Assembly (NCBI RefSeq): GCF_002933855.1
Contig: NZ_BFAQ01000019.1
Span: 1-64,000, forward strand
Direction of reading: 5' to 3'
Length of the DNA stretch: 64,000 nucleotides
Source of the DNA: Vibrio penaeicida
Lineage (GTDB): Bacteria; Pseudomonadota; Gammaproteobacteria; Enterobacterales; Vibrionaceae
Positions 40,582 to 50,021 of this stretch are shown here, in pieces. The notes under the pieces are model-generated. The model was given only the letters and a program-made list of their open reading frames with translations. It was not told the DNA's origin and did no database searches. Made by a program: the position numbers and the translations under genes. Position 1 is the first letter of the stretch; every line of letters starts with the position of its first letter.

Positions 40582-41730
40582 ATGCTCCGCAGTACCCCGT
40601 ATGGCTGGATATCTCAGTATTTTGTCGGCTTCTTTTTCTCTTATGGCGTCCATTTGCCTTTTTGGGCAATTTGGTTTGCTTCACAAGATATTTCAGCGTC
40701 TGACATTGGTGTGCTGATCGGACTTGGACTGGCTTCTCGGTGTTTTGCCAATTTGGTGATTACCCCACGGTTGCATAAAGTCGAGCACTTAATACCTGCC
40801 CTTCGTTGGCTCACATTGGCATCGATGCTCGCCATTGTTGCGCACCTATTTGTTGGGGGCGACTTTTGGCTTCTAGCTGGGGCAACCATTCTATTTAACC
40901 TCTCTTGTGGCCCAGTGGTTCCATTGACCGATGCAATGGCGAACTATTACGCCCGCCTTAAGTTACTGGATTACGGCAGAACAAGGCTTTGGGGCTCCAT
41001 CGCTTTTGTTGCGGGTTCGACAGTCGTAGGATATTTAGTGGCGATATACGGAGCGAGCGCCATTATTTATACCGCGTTGGCAGGGCTTGCGGCTTCGATG
41101 CTACTAGTGATGCGTAACCCTGATGTGATGCCTGTTTCGGAAACGGAAGAAAGCAAGGAAAGACCAAAACTGACGGCGATTTTGAAAGACTCGTCCGTGG
41201 TTCGCTTTCTGGTTTTAGCGTCGCTAATTCAGGGTAGCCATGCCGCTTACTATGCCTTTAGTTCGCTGCATTGGAAGTCCTCGGGGATTTCGGCAGATAT
41301 CATTGGCTATCTGTGGAGTTTAGGGGTAATTGCTGAAATTTCCGTATTTGCGTTCAGTAAACGCATGTTCATGGGGTGGTCGCTTCGACTGTTATTTGTT
41401 GTGGCGTCTGTTGGTGTATTTGTCCGGTGGGGGCTAACAGCATCCACTACGGATATTTGGGCACTGATCATGGTTCAACTTCTCCATGGGGTGACGTTTG
41501 CTATGGCACATATTGCTGCGATTCAATTCATTCAAAAGCAGAGCCAAAACAAAATGGTGCCCTTGCAAGCGCTGTACAATGCGATTCCGCTTGGTGCATT
41601 CATAGCATTAATGACAACTCTCAGTGGTTGGGGTTATGAGAAGTGGGGTGCGAATGTGTTCTGGATGATGGCCGCTATGGGTATCATTGCCATTTTTATA
41701 CGAGTAGATTCGAAGAAATCAGTGCAGTAG
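40582..41730 (+). CDS. MFS transporter, HcaT-like (3-phenylpropionate transporter family)
   Basis: The 382-residue inner-membrane protein has 12 predicted helices and resembles HcaT/PPP-family carriers: an N-terminal YFVGFFFSYGVHLPFWAIWF, PLTDAMANYYARL and YGRTRLWGSIAF, then a second half with LLHGVTFAMAHIAAIQFI. The true substrate is unknown; the neighbouring acetate genes suggest, but do not show, a small carboxylate. crbS follows on the same strand after repeat copy 2. Confidence 0.82.
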   Translation: MLRSTPYGWISQYFVGFFFSYGVHLPFWAIWFASQDISASDIGVLIGLGLASRCFANLVITPRLHKVEHLIPALRWLTLASMLAIVAHLFVGGDFWLLAGATILFNLSCGPVVPLTDAMANYYARLKLLDYGRTRLWGSIAFVAGSTVVGYLVAIYGASAIIYTALAGLAASMLLVMRNPDVMPVSETEESKERPKLTAILKDSSVVRFLVLASLIQGSHAAYYAFSSLHWKSSGISADIIGYLWSLGVIAEISVFAFSKRMFMGWSLRLLFVVASVGVFVRWGLTASTTDIWALIMVQLLHGVTFAMAHIAAIQFIQKQSQNKMVPLQALYNAIPLGAFIALMTTLSGWGYEKWGANVFWMMAAMGIIAIFIRVDSKKSVQ

Positions 41731-41794
41731 CACAATTTCAAAGCGAACCGTTTGAGATTAAAAATGAGACAACGTTAAATGAAAACCAGAGCAC

Positions 41795-42059
41795 ATATTC
41801 AAGCCACCTCAAGATGCTTGTTTCAGAGCTCTATCTTCTGTTTCATTTTTAGTCGCCACATACGCGGTGGGACGAGCGCTATTTTTTCGCTTCTGGGCGA
41901 TGAAATAGGACAGAAGATAGGCTCCCCAAGGCGAGTTTACTTGGCTTTCATACTGCGTTATCGATCTTCGATTTAGAACCACTAGATCTTCAAATCGATG
42001 CCTTGCCTGAAAACCAAGTAATTCTCGCTGAATTCACCATATTGAGGCAGATTGAATAT
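41795..42059 (-). repeat. Dispersed ~260-bp structured repeat, copy 2 (inverted)
   Basis: This copy is inverted relative to copies 1 and 3. Its termini are more diverged (ATATTCAAGCCACCTCAAG and its counterpart CTCAATCTG-side end), but the inner parts align closely, including GGTTCTAAATC, GAACTCGCC-like and GAGCCTATCTTCTGTCC segments on the minus strand. The outer flanks add an AAAACCAGAGC / GCTCTGGTTTT inverted pair (41782-41792 and 42061-42071). It fills nearly the whole gap between the MFS gene and crbS, ending 35 bases before the crbS start. Confidence 0.82.
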
Positions 42060-42094
42060 AGCTCTGGTTTTTTGCGTTACAAGGAAAGTTATTG

Positions 42095-45000
42095 ATGCAA
42101 GGTTGGATTGTCATCCCCGTTTCATTGACCTATCTCGGTCTGTTGTTCTTTATTGCTTGGTATGGCGATCGCCGTGTGAAATGGCTGTCACGCTGGCGTC
42201 CTTGGATCTACAGTTTGTCGATTGCGGTGTACTGTACCTCATGGACTTTCTACGGAACGGTAGGGCAAGCAAGCAGTAACCCCTGGTCTTTCATTCCCAT
42301 CTATGTCGCTCCGATTCTCGTCTTCACTGTTGGCTGGCGCTTGCTCGCACGGTTGATTCTTATCGCTAAACGCGAACACATTACGTCTATTGCCGATTTT
42401 ATCGCTGCTCGATACGGAAAATCGCAAGGTTTGGCAGTCACGATCACCATTATTGCTGTGGTGGGGATTCTGCCATATATCGCCCTTCAGCTCCGTGGAA
42501 TTACCATGGGGCTTGAGCTGGTTGCGCCCAATTTAACCGAAGACTTGGGCTATCAAGACGCCAATATTTCTTGGTTTGTGGTGTTAGCGTTGGCCATGTT
42601 CACCATGCTCTTTGGAACAAGGCACATAGACAATACCGAGCACCACCGTGGCATGATGATGGCCGTCGCATTTGAGTCCATCGTTAAGCTGGTGGCTTTT
42701 CTAACTGTGGGCTGCTTTATTGCTTATGTTGCTTTGCATACGCCCGAGCTCGACTTAATGGCGATTGCCAGCGAAACCTACGAATCACCGAATGTTCCAA
42801 CGCTCGTGATTCACACCATATTAACCATGGCTGCCATTATTTGTTTGCCGCGACAGTTTCATACCATGGTAGTAGAAAACGAAAAAGCGAAAGATCTTTA
42901 CACCGCGCGATGGCTGTTTCCGGTTTACTTAGTATTGATGGGGCTGTTTGTATTGCCAATTGCATGGGCAGGACAGGGCTTATTGACAGGCGTTTCACCT
43001 GACTCTTACGTTATCAGCTTGCCTCTCTCTATGGGGGCAGAAAACATAGCGTTGCTGGCTTTCTTGGGTGGCACCTCTGCGGCATCGGGCATGGTTATCG
43101 TGTCGACGATCGCGTTAGCCATCATGGTCTCAAATGATTTGGTTTTGCCGCTCATTCTAAGAAGAATGAAGCTTGCCGAGCGAACTCATACCCATTTCTC
43201 CGGTATGTTATTGAATATCCGCCGAGGGCTAATTCTCTTACTGCTGGCAGGAGCATGGGCATTTTACCAAGTGCTTGGCAGCATCAGTTCGTTGTCGGTT
43301 ATTGGGTTGCTTTCGTTTGCCGCTATCGCACAATTTGCGCCGTCATTGATAGGCGGCATGTATTGGCGAGAAGGCAATCGGAAAGGGGTATATGTCGGGT
43401 TATTTGCTGGTTTTACCGTGTGGCTTATCACCCTAATGAGTCAAACGGAGATGCTGGCTGGCAGTGCCGACAGTAACTTTCTACTGTGGATCGTTACCCC
43501 ACCAGATGTGCTGTCGAACCTATCGCTGTCTATGTCGGACTGGGGTATGTTTCTGAGTGTGTTGCTGAACACTTTCTTCTATATTGCAGTATCTCTATTT
43601 ACCCGCTCTAGCCTAAGTGAGCGTTTACAGTCGGCAGCGTTTGTTGGAACACCGTTACCAGAAAGTGAAAATGTCAGCTTGTATCAAAGCCGAGTGACCG
43701 TGGCAGAATTAGAGATGCTGGCGTCTCGATTCGTTGGACGAAGCCGTGCCCGTGCTGCCTTTCGAAATTTCTGGAATCAGCAAGGTGGCGACATGTTACC
43801 TAATCAGCAAGCTTCGTCAGCCCTCATTCGCCACACTGAGCGGGTTCTGGCTGGAGTATTTGGTGCTTCTTCCGCTAAGTTAGTCCTTACTTCTGCGCTT
43901 CAAGGCAGAAATATGCAGTTAGAAGAAGTCGCGACCATCGTTGATGAAGCTTCTGAGCTGTATGACTTTAGCCGAGGGTTACTACAAGGTGCGATTGAAC
44001 ATATTAGCCAAGGCATTACCGTGGTGGATAAGCAGCTTAGGCTGGTGGCGTGGAATCAGCGGTATTTAGAGCTATTCGACTTTCCTACGGGGCTTATTCA
44101 GGTCGGTCGCCCCATTGCCGATGTGATTCGTCACAATGCTCAGCAAGGGCTATGTGGCCCCGGCGACCCTGAAGATCACGTAAAACGACGCGTTGAGCAC
44201 CTCGTACGCGGAACCAAGCACACTTCTTCTCGAATTCGGCCTGATGGTCGTTTTATAGAGGTGCAAGGTAACCCAATGCCGGGCGGTGGCTTTGTGATGA
44301 GTTTTACGGATATCACCGTATTCCATGAAGCAGAAAAGGCGTTGAAAGAAGCGAACGAAAATCTGGAATCACGTGTGCATGAGCGAACCATTGAGCTAGA
44401 ACGGTTGAATAAGCGCTTGGTCTCCGCCACTCAAAGCGCGGAGTCTGAATCGCATTCCAAGAGCCGATTCTTAGCCGCGGTCAGCCATGATTTGATGCAG
44501 CCGTTGAATGCGGCGCGGCTCTTCGCTTCGTCTCTTTCTGAAACCGCCAAAGATGACGATACGAAAAAGTTCTCTCACCACATCGAGAGTGCACTTGGCG
44601 CAGCGGAAGAGCTGATTGGTGATTTGTTGGATATTTCTCGATTGGAGTCGGGGAAATTAGAAACCAATGTTCATGCATTTTCCTTAAACGACGTGCTCGA
44701 TAATTTGGATGCCGAGTTCAGCGCGTTAGCCAAACAGCAAGGCATCGATTTTAAAATGGTGCCTTCTAATTTGCTGGCGCAGTCCGACCCGAAGCTATTA
44801 CGCCGAGTGCTGCAAAACTTCCTCACTAACGCCTTCCGCTATAACCCAAAAGGCAAGGTACTACTGGGGGCTCGCCGAGTGGGAAAGCAAGTTCGAATAG
44901 AGGTTTGGGACAATGGCGTAGGTATTCCAGAAGATAAACAAGCCGCTATTTTTGAAGAGTTTACGCGCGTAGAGGTGGGGCACAGCGATCAAGGCTTGGG

Positions 45001-45526
45001 GCTAGGGCTTGCGATAGCAAAAGGCATCGCCCGTGTACTTGGGCATGAGATCTCGCTAAGGTCTTGGCATGGGCAAGGCACCGTTTTTTCAGTGGCATTA
45101 AACCGAAGTGCTCAAATTGAACCTCAAGCAGTGATATCAGCGCCAGCCAATACCAGTGATGTGGCTGGAATGAAGGTTCTTTGTGTTGATAACGAAGCGG
45201 ACATCTTAGTCGGAATGCAAGAGCTACTGGAGCGTTGGGGCTGCGACGTGAAAGTGGCAGAAGATCTGGTGCAAAGCTTAAAAGCACTCGAAAACGATTG
45301 GGCACCGGAAGTGATTTTCTCCGACTATCGCTTAGATCATGGCAGAACGGGATTAGAAGTTTTGCAGCAATGCCGACTCAGATTGGGTGACAGCTTTGAA
45401 GGGGTAATCATCAGTGCCGATCGAACCGACGATATGTTGGACGCCATTCAATCCAATGGATTCAGTTTTATCGCCAAACCAGTGAAGCCATTGAAGTTAA
45501 GAGCGGTGTTGAATCGGGTCAGTTGA
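42095..45526 (+). CDS. crbS: Hybrid sensor histidine kinase with SLC5 transporter domain (CrbS)
   Basis: CrbS senses acetate-related conditions and controls acs through CrbR in Vibrio and Pseudomonas. The 1143-residue protein has an SLC5 sodium:solute symporter-like module of about 13 helices (residues 1-510), a STAC-like linker (about 530-620), PAS (about 632-745), a coiled coil, a HisKA domain with His798 in VSHDLMQPLNA, a HATPase (about 890-1010; VWDNGVGIPED, GLGLGLAI) and a receiver from 1026 with Asp1077. ATG 42095 has AAGGA nine bases upstream. Repeat copy 2 lies directly in front, so its promoter is probably within or upstream of the repeat. Confidence 0.92.
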   Translation: MQGWIVIPVSLTYLGLLFFIAWYGDRRVKWLSRWRPWIYSLSIAVYCTSWTFYGTVGQASSNPWSFIPIYVAPILVFTVGWRLLARLILIAKREHITSIADFIAARYGKSQGLAVTITIIAVVGILPYIALQLRGITMGLELVAPNLTEDLGYQDANISWFVVLALAMFTMLFGTRHIDNTEHHRGMMMAVAFESIVKLVAFLTVGCFIAYVALHTPELDLMAIASETYESPNVPTLVIHTILTMAAIICLPRQFHTMVVENEKAKDLYTARWLFPVYLVLMGLFVLPIAWAGQGLLTGVSPDSYVISLPLSMGAENIALLAFLGGTSAASGMVIVSTIALAIMVSNDLVLPLILRRMKLAERTHTHFSGMLLNIRRGLILLLLAGAWAFYQVLGSISSLSVIGLLSFAAIAQFAPSLIGGMYWREGNRKGVYVGLFAGFTVWLITLMSQTEMLAGSADSNFLLWIVTPPDVLSNLSLSMSDWGMFLSVLLNTFFYIAVSLFTRSSLSERLQSAAFVGTPLPESENVSLYQSRVTVAELEMLASRFVGRSRARAAFRNFWNQQGGDMLPNQQASSALIRHTERVLAGVFGASSAKLVLTSALQGRNMQLEEVATIVDEASELYDFSRGLLQGAIEHISQGITVVDKQLRLVAWNQRYLELFDFPTGLIQVGRPIADVIRHNAQQGLCGPGDPEDHVKRRVEHLVRGTKHTSSRIRPDGRFIEVQGNPMPGGGFVMSFTDITVFHEAEKALKEANENLESRVHERTIELERLNKRLVSATQSAESESHSKSRFLAAVSHDLMQPLNAARLFASSLSETAKDDDTKKFSHHIESALGAAEELIGDLLDISRLESGKLETNVHAFSLNDVLDNLDAEFSALAKQQGIDFKMVPSNLLAQSDPKLLRRVLQNFLTNAFRYNPKGKVLLGARRVGKQVRIEVWDNGVGIPEDKQAAIFEEFTRVEVGHSDQGLGLGLAIAKGIARVLGHEISLRSWHGQGTVFSVALNRSAQIEPQAVISAPANTSDVAGMKVLCVDNEADILVGMQELLERWGCDVKVAEDLVQSLKALENDWAPEVIFSDYRLDHGRTGLEVLQQCRLRLGDSFEGVIISADRTDDMLDAIQSNGFSFIAKPVKPLKLRAVLNRVS

Positions 45527-45552
45527 AAAGAGCGCCGTTTGGCGCTCTTTTA
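45526..45552. terminator. Bidirectional terminator between crbS and the outer-membrane gene
   Basis: AAAAGAGCGCC and GGCGCTCTTTT, 11-bp perfect stem with loop GTTT, overlapping the last bases of crbS; usable in both directions. Confidence 0.9.
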
Positions 45553-45556
45553 ACAA

Positions 45557-46159
45557 TTAGAACTTGTAGCCGATACCTGCGTAGAGGGAATTTAAGTCTA
45601 TCGTTATATTGTTAAATTCTGCGCTAGTACTCTTGTAGCCTACTCGAGCAGTTACACCATTGTGGTGCTGGTAGCCACCTTCAATACCATAAACAAACCC
45701 ATTTTCGCTTGAAGACTTAACTGCAATCTTACTGTTTAGATCCAAGTTTAGAGTGTATGAACCGTATCCAAGCGTAGCGCCCATGTAAATATTGTCACTA
45801 ACATAATACTTTGGCTTGAAGTTAAGCGCAGTACTTGTGAAGTAAGCTTCTGCTGCGTAGTTAGAAACTGTTTTGTAGTTACCCCAATTGTAATATTCTA
45901 GTTCTGCAGCAACATTAATTTTGTCGTTAGCATTGAATTCGTAACCAAGATTGAAACCTGATGCAATATCTAGGTCAGAGTTTAGAAGGTCATCACTACT
46001 GACTGAGTCGCCTTTAGCAGACGATTTACCGGAAAACCCCAAATCCAAACCAATGTAAAAGCCTTCTGTTTTTACTGACGTTGGCGCTTTGTCTTCTTGA
46101 GCTTGTGCTGGAAGGGCGATAGCTAGAGATAGCGCGCTAAGTAGAATTGTTTTATTCAC
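45557..46159 (-). CDS. Outer-membrane beta-barrel protein (OmpA-like/porin family)
   Basis: The 200-residue product has a signal peptide with cleavage expected after ALPAQA (residue 20). The mature part has alternating strands typical of an eight-stranded barrel: FYIGLDLGFSGKS, ASGFNLGYEFNANDKIN, IYMGATLGYGSYTL, VYGIEGGYQHH, and the C-terminal LYAGIGYKF ending in Phe, the outer-membrane insertion signal. Function is unknown. It lies between crbS and the symporter genes, convergent with crbS. Confidence 0.8.
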   Translation of the reverse strand: MNKTILLSALSLAIALPAQAQEDKAPTSVKTEGFYIGLDLGFSGKSSAKGDSVSSDDLLNSDLDIASGFNLGYEFNANDKINVAAELEYYNWGNYKTVSNYAAEAYFTSTALNFKPKYYVSDNIYMGATLGYGSYTLNLDLNSKIAVKSSSENGFVYGIEGGYQHHNGVTARVGYKSTSAEFNNITIDLNSLYAGIGYKF

Positions 46160-46305
46160 TTTTATAATTTCCTGATTGATATATCTATTTTTTCGCGCGC
46201 ATTATTATTTCTAATTCATATAGTTATCAATGGACAAATTGTTAATATTTATTAATGGTTGGCTATTTTATAATATCTAGGAGATTATCCTGATTGAGCT
46301 GAAAT
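46160..46305. other. Upstream region of the outer-membrane protein gene
   Basis: This AT-rich stretch (46160-46305) presumably carries the outer-membrane gene's promoter on the minus strand. I see no clear boxes and no gene. Confidence 0.3.
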
Positions 46306-46333
46306 AGAAAAACCGTCAGATTGACGGTTTTTG
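46306..46333 (-). terminator. Terminator of the unknown membrane-anchored gene
   Basis: CCGTCA and TGACGG with A5 and T5 flanks; the orientation fits the gene ending at 46434, about 100 bases away, though it works in both directions. Confidence 0.7.
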
Positions 46334-46433
46334 GGGGAGTTTTAATGTTGTTTAGGGCTGAATTTCGCTAATCGATCTACCGTGCAAAATTCAGATTAAG
46401 TCGTTTCTTGAGTGAATTTTTCTCTTCAATAAG

Positions 46434-46916
46434 CTATTTGTCTTCAGTAAACAGCGTCTCGTAAACCACGAATTGGGTGTTTGCTTCACCGTAATATAAT
46501 GTGTCGCCAGATTGAAACACCATCAGCAACTTGCTTTCTTCATTCTGAGGAGCATTAACGGTTAAGTGCCAGTTTTTCGCATCGATTTTACGCATTTTTG
46601 ATGGAATACGTTTATCGTCAGGGGAGTCTGCTATTGCGATCTTTGCGCCCTCTAAAGGTAAATCCGCTTTTAAAGTTAACGTTAATTGACCATCTTTAAT
46701 CCCTTCCGAGCGAAACTGAACTTTAAAATCTCCATTTTCCATATTGCATAATCCGCTGGTGTAGCGGCAATTGGATTTGCTTGCCAGTTTATAAGATTCC
46801 CCTTCTTTGGCTGCATGCGGAGTCTCGCTTATTGCTGCATCCGTACCGAAATACGCAATAATGGCAAGAATAGGGGCGATGAGCATGGCAATAATAAAGT
46901 GTTTGTTTTTAAACAT
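46434..46916 (-). CDS. Hypothetical membrane-anchored periplasmic protein
   Basis: I do not recognise this 160-residue protein. It has one hydrophobic N-terminal helix (about 8-25, uncleaved by appearance), then a soluble domain rich in beta segments, with two cysteines (Cys50, Cys57) close enough for a disulfide. The soluble part could be a small immunoglobulin-like domain. It lies directly downstream of the symporter gene but behind a terminator. Confidence 0.6.
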   Translation of the reverse strand: MFKNKHFIIAMLIAPILAIIAYFGTDAAISETPHAAKEGESYKLASKSNCRYTSGLCNMENGDFKVQFRSEGIKDGQLTLTLKADLPLEGAKIAIADSPDDKRIPSKMRKIDAKNWHLTVNAPQNEESKLLMVFQSGDTLYYGEANTQFVVYETLFTEDK

Positions 46917-46968
46917 GTTTGGGCTTCTTCCTGCTGACTTTTATCTAAAATGCCTCAGATGAGGAGAT

Positions 46969-46995
46969 AAAAAAAGCCCCTGTCGGGGCTTTTGT
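46969..46995 (-). terminator. Terminator of the SLC5 symporter operon
   Basis: AAAGCCCC and GGGGCTTT with loop TGTC; T7 on the minus strand, 17 bases after the symporter stop. Confidence 0.9.
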
Positions 46996-47009
46996 GGCGT
47001 GTGTTTTAA

Positions 47010-48737
47010 TTAGTGTGATTGAGCGTCGCCTGCGCCGGCTGGAACACGTACGTGCTCAACCAAGTCTTTCACTTCTTGTGGTGTATCTGCGGTTACTTTA
47101 GAAACAGCAAATGCGACTGCGAAGTTGAAGGCTGCACCGATAGCACCAAATGCATTTGGTTCAATGCCTAGGAACCAGTTGTTGCCCCAGCTTTCTAGGT
47201 ATTTCCAATCGGCGATGAACAAAATGCCTTTGTGTTGGAATACGTAGAACAAAGTAATCGTGATACCTGCGATCATACCGGCGATTGCACCTTCCTTGTT
47301 GATGTTCTTGCTGAAGATACCCATCATCAAGGCGGGGAATATCGACGAAGCGGCCAAGCCAAAGGCGAGGGCTACTGTACCGGCGGCAAATCCGGGTGGG
47401 TTCAAGCCTAAATAGCCTGCCACCGCAATTGCCACCGCCATCGATATCCGACTGGCGAGGAGCTCCTTCTTCTCGGATATGTTCGGATTTATCACCCCTT
47501 TTATTAAGTCGTGGGATATGGACGACGATATTGCGAGCAATAAGCCGGCAGCAGTAGAGAGTGCGGCCGCCAAGCCACCCGCTGCTACTAATGCGATGAC
47601 CCAGTTAGGCAGCTTCGCAATTTCAGGGTTTGCCAGAACCATGATGTCACGGTCCACTTTTAACTCGTTTGTTGCTTTGTCAGAGGTGTACTGAATTTCA
47701 CCGTCGCCATTCTTATCGTCAAATCCTAGAAGACCTGTTTTCTCCCAGTTTTTGAACCAAGCTGGACGCTCGTCGTATTTCAAGTATTCATTCTGAGCTG
47801 GGTTTACTGTATCCATTAAGTTCAGGCGAGCCATTGCTGCTACAGCTGGAGCCGTGGTGTAAAGGATCGCAATAAAGAACAGTGCCCAACCTGCTGACGT
47901 TCGCGCATCACGTACTTTTGGTACAGTGAAGAAACGGATGATTACGTGAGGCAAACCCGCCGTACCAATCATCAGAGACATAGTGTAAACGAACATGTTC
48001 AGCGTATCGCCCCGGACGGCGGTGGTGTATTCGGTGAATCCGAGCTCTGTGACGACTTGATCAAGCCGATCGAGCAAGTAGACATCGGTTCCGACCATGG
48101 TCCCACCTAAACCAATTTGAGGTAGAGGGTTACCTGTAAGCTGAAGTGAAATGAAGATTGCGGGAATAGTGTAAGCTAAAATGAGTACGCAATACTGAGC
48201 GATCTGTGTGTAAGTAATGCCTTTCATTCCGCCCATTACAGCGTAAATGAATACGATACACATACCAATCATTAGACCTGTCGAGTAGTCCACTTCAAGG
48301 AAACGACCAAACGCAACGCCCACCCCTTTCATCTGGCCGATAACGTATGTCACCGATGCGATGATCAAACACGCTACCGCTACAACGCGGGCAGTGTTGG
48401 AATAAAAGCGCTCACCAACGAATTCTGGCACCGTGAACTTACCAAACTTACGAAGGTAAGGAGCAAGAAGCAGAGCAAGTAATACGTAACCGCCGGTCCA
48501 ACCCATAAGGAATACAGAACCACCGTAACCCATAAAGGCAATCAAGCCAGCCATCGAAATAAACGATGCTGCCGACATCCAGTCTGCTGCTGTTGCCATG
48601 CCGTTTGCGATAGGGTTTACACCACCGCCCGCAACATAGAATTCTTTAGTCGAGCCAGCGCGGGCCCAAATGGCGATACCGATGTAAAGTACAAAGGTGG
48701 CACCGACGACTAAATATGTAATTGTTTTAAGATCCAT
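47010..48737 (-). CDS. Sodium:solute symporter, SLC5/ActP-like (VC_2705 type)
   Basis: This 575-residue inner-membrane transporter has about 13 helices of the SLC5 fold. Typical features are GGGVNPIANGMATAADWMSA, VIGQMKGVGVAFGRFL, GTAGLPHVIIRFFTVPKVRDA and AAALSTAAGLLLAISSSISHD. It resembles ActP, the acetate permease, and is paired with a DUF4212 small subunit 12 bases upstream, which marks the VC_2705-type subfamily. The long soluble insert near residues 310-370 (including DDKNGDGEIQY, an EF-hand-like Asp-rich loop) is notable. Acetate or another short carboxylate is the likely substrate by context. Confidence 0.9.
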   Translation of the reverse strand: MDLKTITYLVVGATFVLYIGIAIWARAGSTKEFYVAGGGVNPIANGMATAADWMSAASFISMAGLIAFMGYGGSVFLMGWTGGYVLLALLLAPYLRKFGKFTVPEFVGERFYSNTARVVAVACLIIASVTYVIGQMKGVGVAFGRFLEVDYSTGLMIGMCIVFIYAVMGGMKGITYTQIAQYCVLILAYTIPAIFISLQLTGNPLPQIGLGGTMVGTDVYLLDRLDQVVTELGFTEYTTAVRGDTLNMFVYTMSLMIGTAGLPHVIIRFFTVPKVRDARTSAGWALFFIAILYTTAPAVAAMARLNLMDTVNPAQNEYLKYDERPAWFKNWEKTGLLGFDDKNGDGEIQYTSDKATNELKVDRDIMVLANPEIAKLPNWVIALVAAGGLAAALSTAAGLLLAISSSISHDLIKGVINPNISEKKELLASRISMAVAIAVAGYLGLNPPGFAAGTVALAFGLAASSIFPALMMGIFSKNINKEGAIAGMIAGITITLFYVFQHKGILFIADWKYLESWGNNWFLGIEPNAFGAIGAAFNFAVAFAVSKVTADTPQEVKDLVEHVRVPAGAGDAQSH

Positions 48738-48749
48738 CTTAACGACTCC

Positions 48750-49013
48750 TTACTCGTCCACGTCAAATTCGCGGTCTAACTGACGCATCTTCCACGCGTA
48801 GTAGAAAATGATTGCCAGGAAGCAGTAAATTGAGCCTTGCTGCGCAAACCAGAAACCGAGCTTATATCCGCCAAGTTGGATTTGATTTAGTGCATCAACA
48901 AACAAAATGCCACAACCGAATGACACTACAAACCAGATTGCCATTAAGGAAATCATGAGTCTTACGTTTTTGTCCCAGTAGGCCTTTGCCCGTTCTTTGT
49001 TCTCGAACGCCAT
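48750..49013 (-). CDS. DUF4212 small subunit of the SLC5 symporter
   Basis: The 87-residue membrane protein has two helices (VRLMISLMAIWFVVSFGCGI and the GFWFAQQGSIYCFLAIIFYY region) and begins MAFENKERAKAYWDKNVRL, as the family does. ATG 49013 has TAAGGAG six bases before it; an in-frame start 11 codons upstream is rejected. The gene and the symporter are always found together, and the two probably form a complex. Confidence 0.9.
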   Translation of the reverse strand: MAFENKERAKAYWDKNVRLMISLMAIWFVVSFGCGILFVDALNQIQLGGYKLGFWFAQQGSIYCFLAIIFYYAWKMRQLDREFDVDE

Positions 49014-49141
49014 TGCCGTCTCCTTACGATATTGAATGCTCTTCATTACATGAACAGCTCGTTGTTAACGATTTGTATCAGGATTTACAATAGCAAGATG
49101 AAATCAAGAACTCTTTTCTACTTTAGTCTGGGCGATAAAAT

Positions 49142-49169
49142 GAAAAAGCCCCCTAAAAACGGGGGCTTA
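49142..49169 (-). terminator. Terminator of crbR
   Basis: AAGCCCCC and GGGGGCTT enclose a seven-base loop; T5 follows on the minus strand. It separates crbR from the DUF4212-symporter pair. Confidence 0.88.
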
Positions 49170-49224
49170 AAGAGAAGTGTTCCAAAAAGTGAGATGTTAA
49201 CACGTTGTTAACTTAGCCGAAGGT

Positions 49225-49860
49225 CTAAGACTCTGGCTCCATTTGTTGAAGAAGAATGACGGCTTGAGTTCGGTTTTTGACACCGAGCTTGCGAAAAATG
49301 GCGGTCATGTGTGCTTTGATGGTCGCTTCTGAAACGTTGAGTTCGTAAGCAATCTGCTTGTTCAATAATCCGTCAGACAACATACCAAGTACACGGTATT
49401 GTTGAGGGGTTAACGCGGCGATCTTTTCACTTAGCTCATTGCATGCAGCATTATTGGTGATCATCCCTTCAGGGAAGAAAGGTTCTCCATTGAGTACCTG
49501 ATTGAGTGCCGCCACCAGTTCTCTCATGTCGCTTGATTTTGGAATAAAGCCAAACGCACCATGGCTTTTAACTTGAGTGACGACGCTGGATTCTTCACTT
49601 GCAGAAATAACGACAATTGGGAGATCTGGGTATTCGGCGCGTAGTTGGATCAAACCAGACATTCCATTGGCGCCGGGCATCTTCAAGTCTAACAACAGAA
49701 GATCGGGTTCTTGCTCTTTCTCTAAAAGGGAAAGCAAAGCTTCTAAAGAATCGGCTTCAAGCAGATTGGCTCCACTGATCGCCATATGTACCGACTGAAA
49801 TAAAGCATTACGGAACAGTGGGTGATCATCGGCGATGAGGATGGTGTAGGTCGAGTCCAT
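49225..49860 (-). CDS. crbR: LuxR-type response regulator CrbR
   Basis: CrbR is the DNA-binding partner of CrbS and activates acs in related bacteria. From ATG 49860 the protein has 211 residues: a receiver with Asp11-Asp12, phospho-acceptor Asp58 in LLLLDLKMPG, and a LuxR/NarL helix-turn-helix near the C-terminus (LTPQQYRVLGMLSDGLLNKQ, NVSEATIKAHMTAIFRKLGV). An in-frame GTG four codons upstream is possible. The assignment to CrbR rests on its sequence type and its location beside the SLC5 symporter and in the same block as crbS and acs. Confidence 0.85.
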   Translation of the reverse strand: MDSTYTILIADDHPLFRNALFQSVHMAISGANLLEADSLEALLSLLEKEQEPDLLLLDLKMPGANGMSGLIQLRAEYPDLPIVVISASEESSVVTQVKSHGAFGFIPKSSDMRELVAALNQVLNGEPFFPEGMITNNAACNELSEKIAALTPQQYRVLGMLSDGLLNKQIAYELNVSEATIKAHMTAIFRKLGVKNRTQAVILLQQMEPES

Positions 49861-50021
49861 GACGTTAAGCACTCTTTAACAGACAGTTAATTTAATTATT
49901 ATCACCGTCTCCAGAATACAACAACTAATATGCGCTTATTCTCTGATTTTTCTTCTGAAAATGTGAAAGAACCAGACTAAGATAGACCGGTCCTTCAATA
50001 ATTGATATTAGTGTCAGTAAC

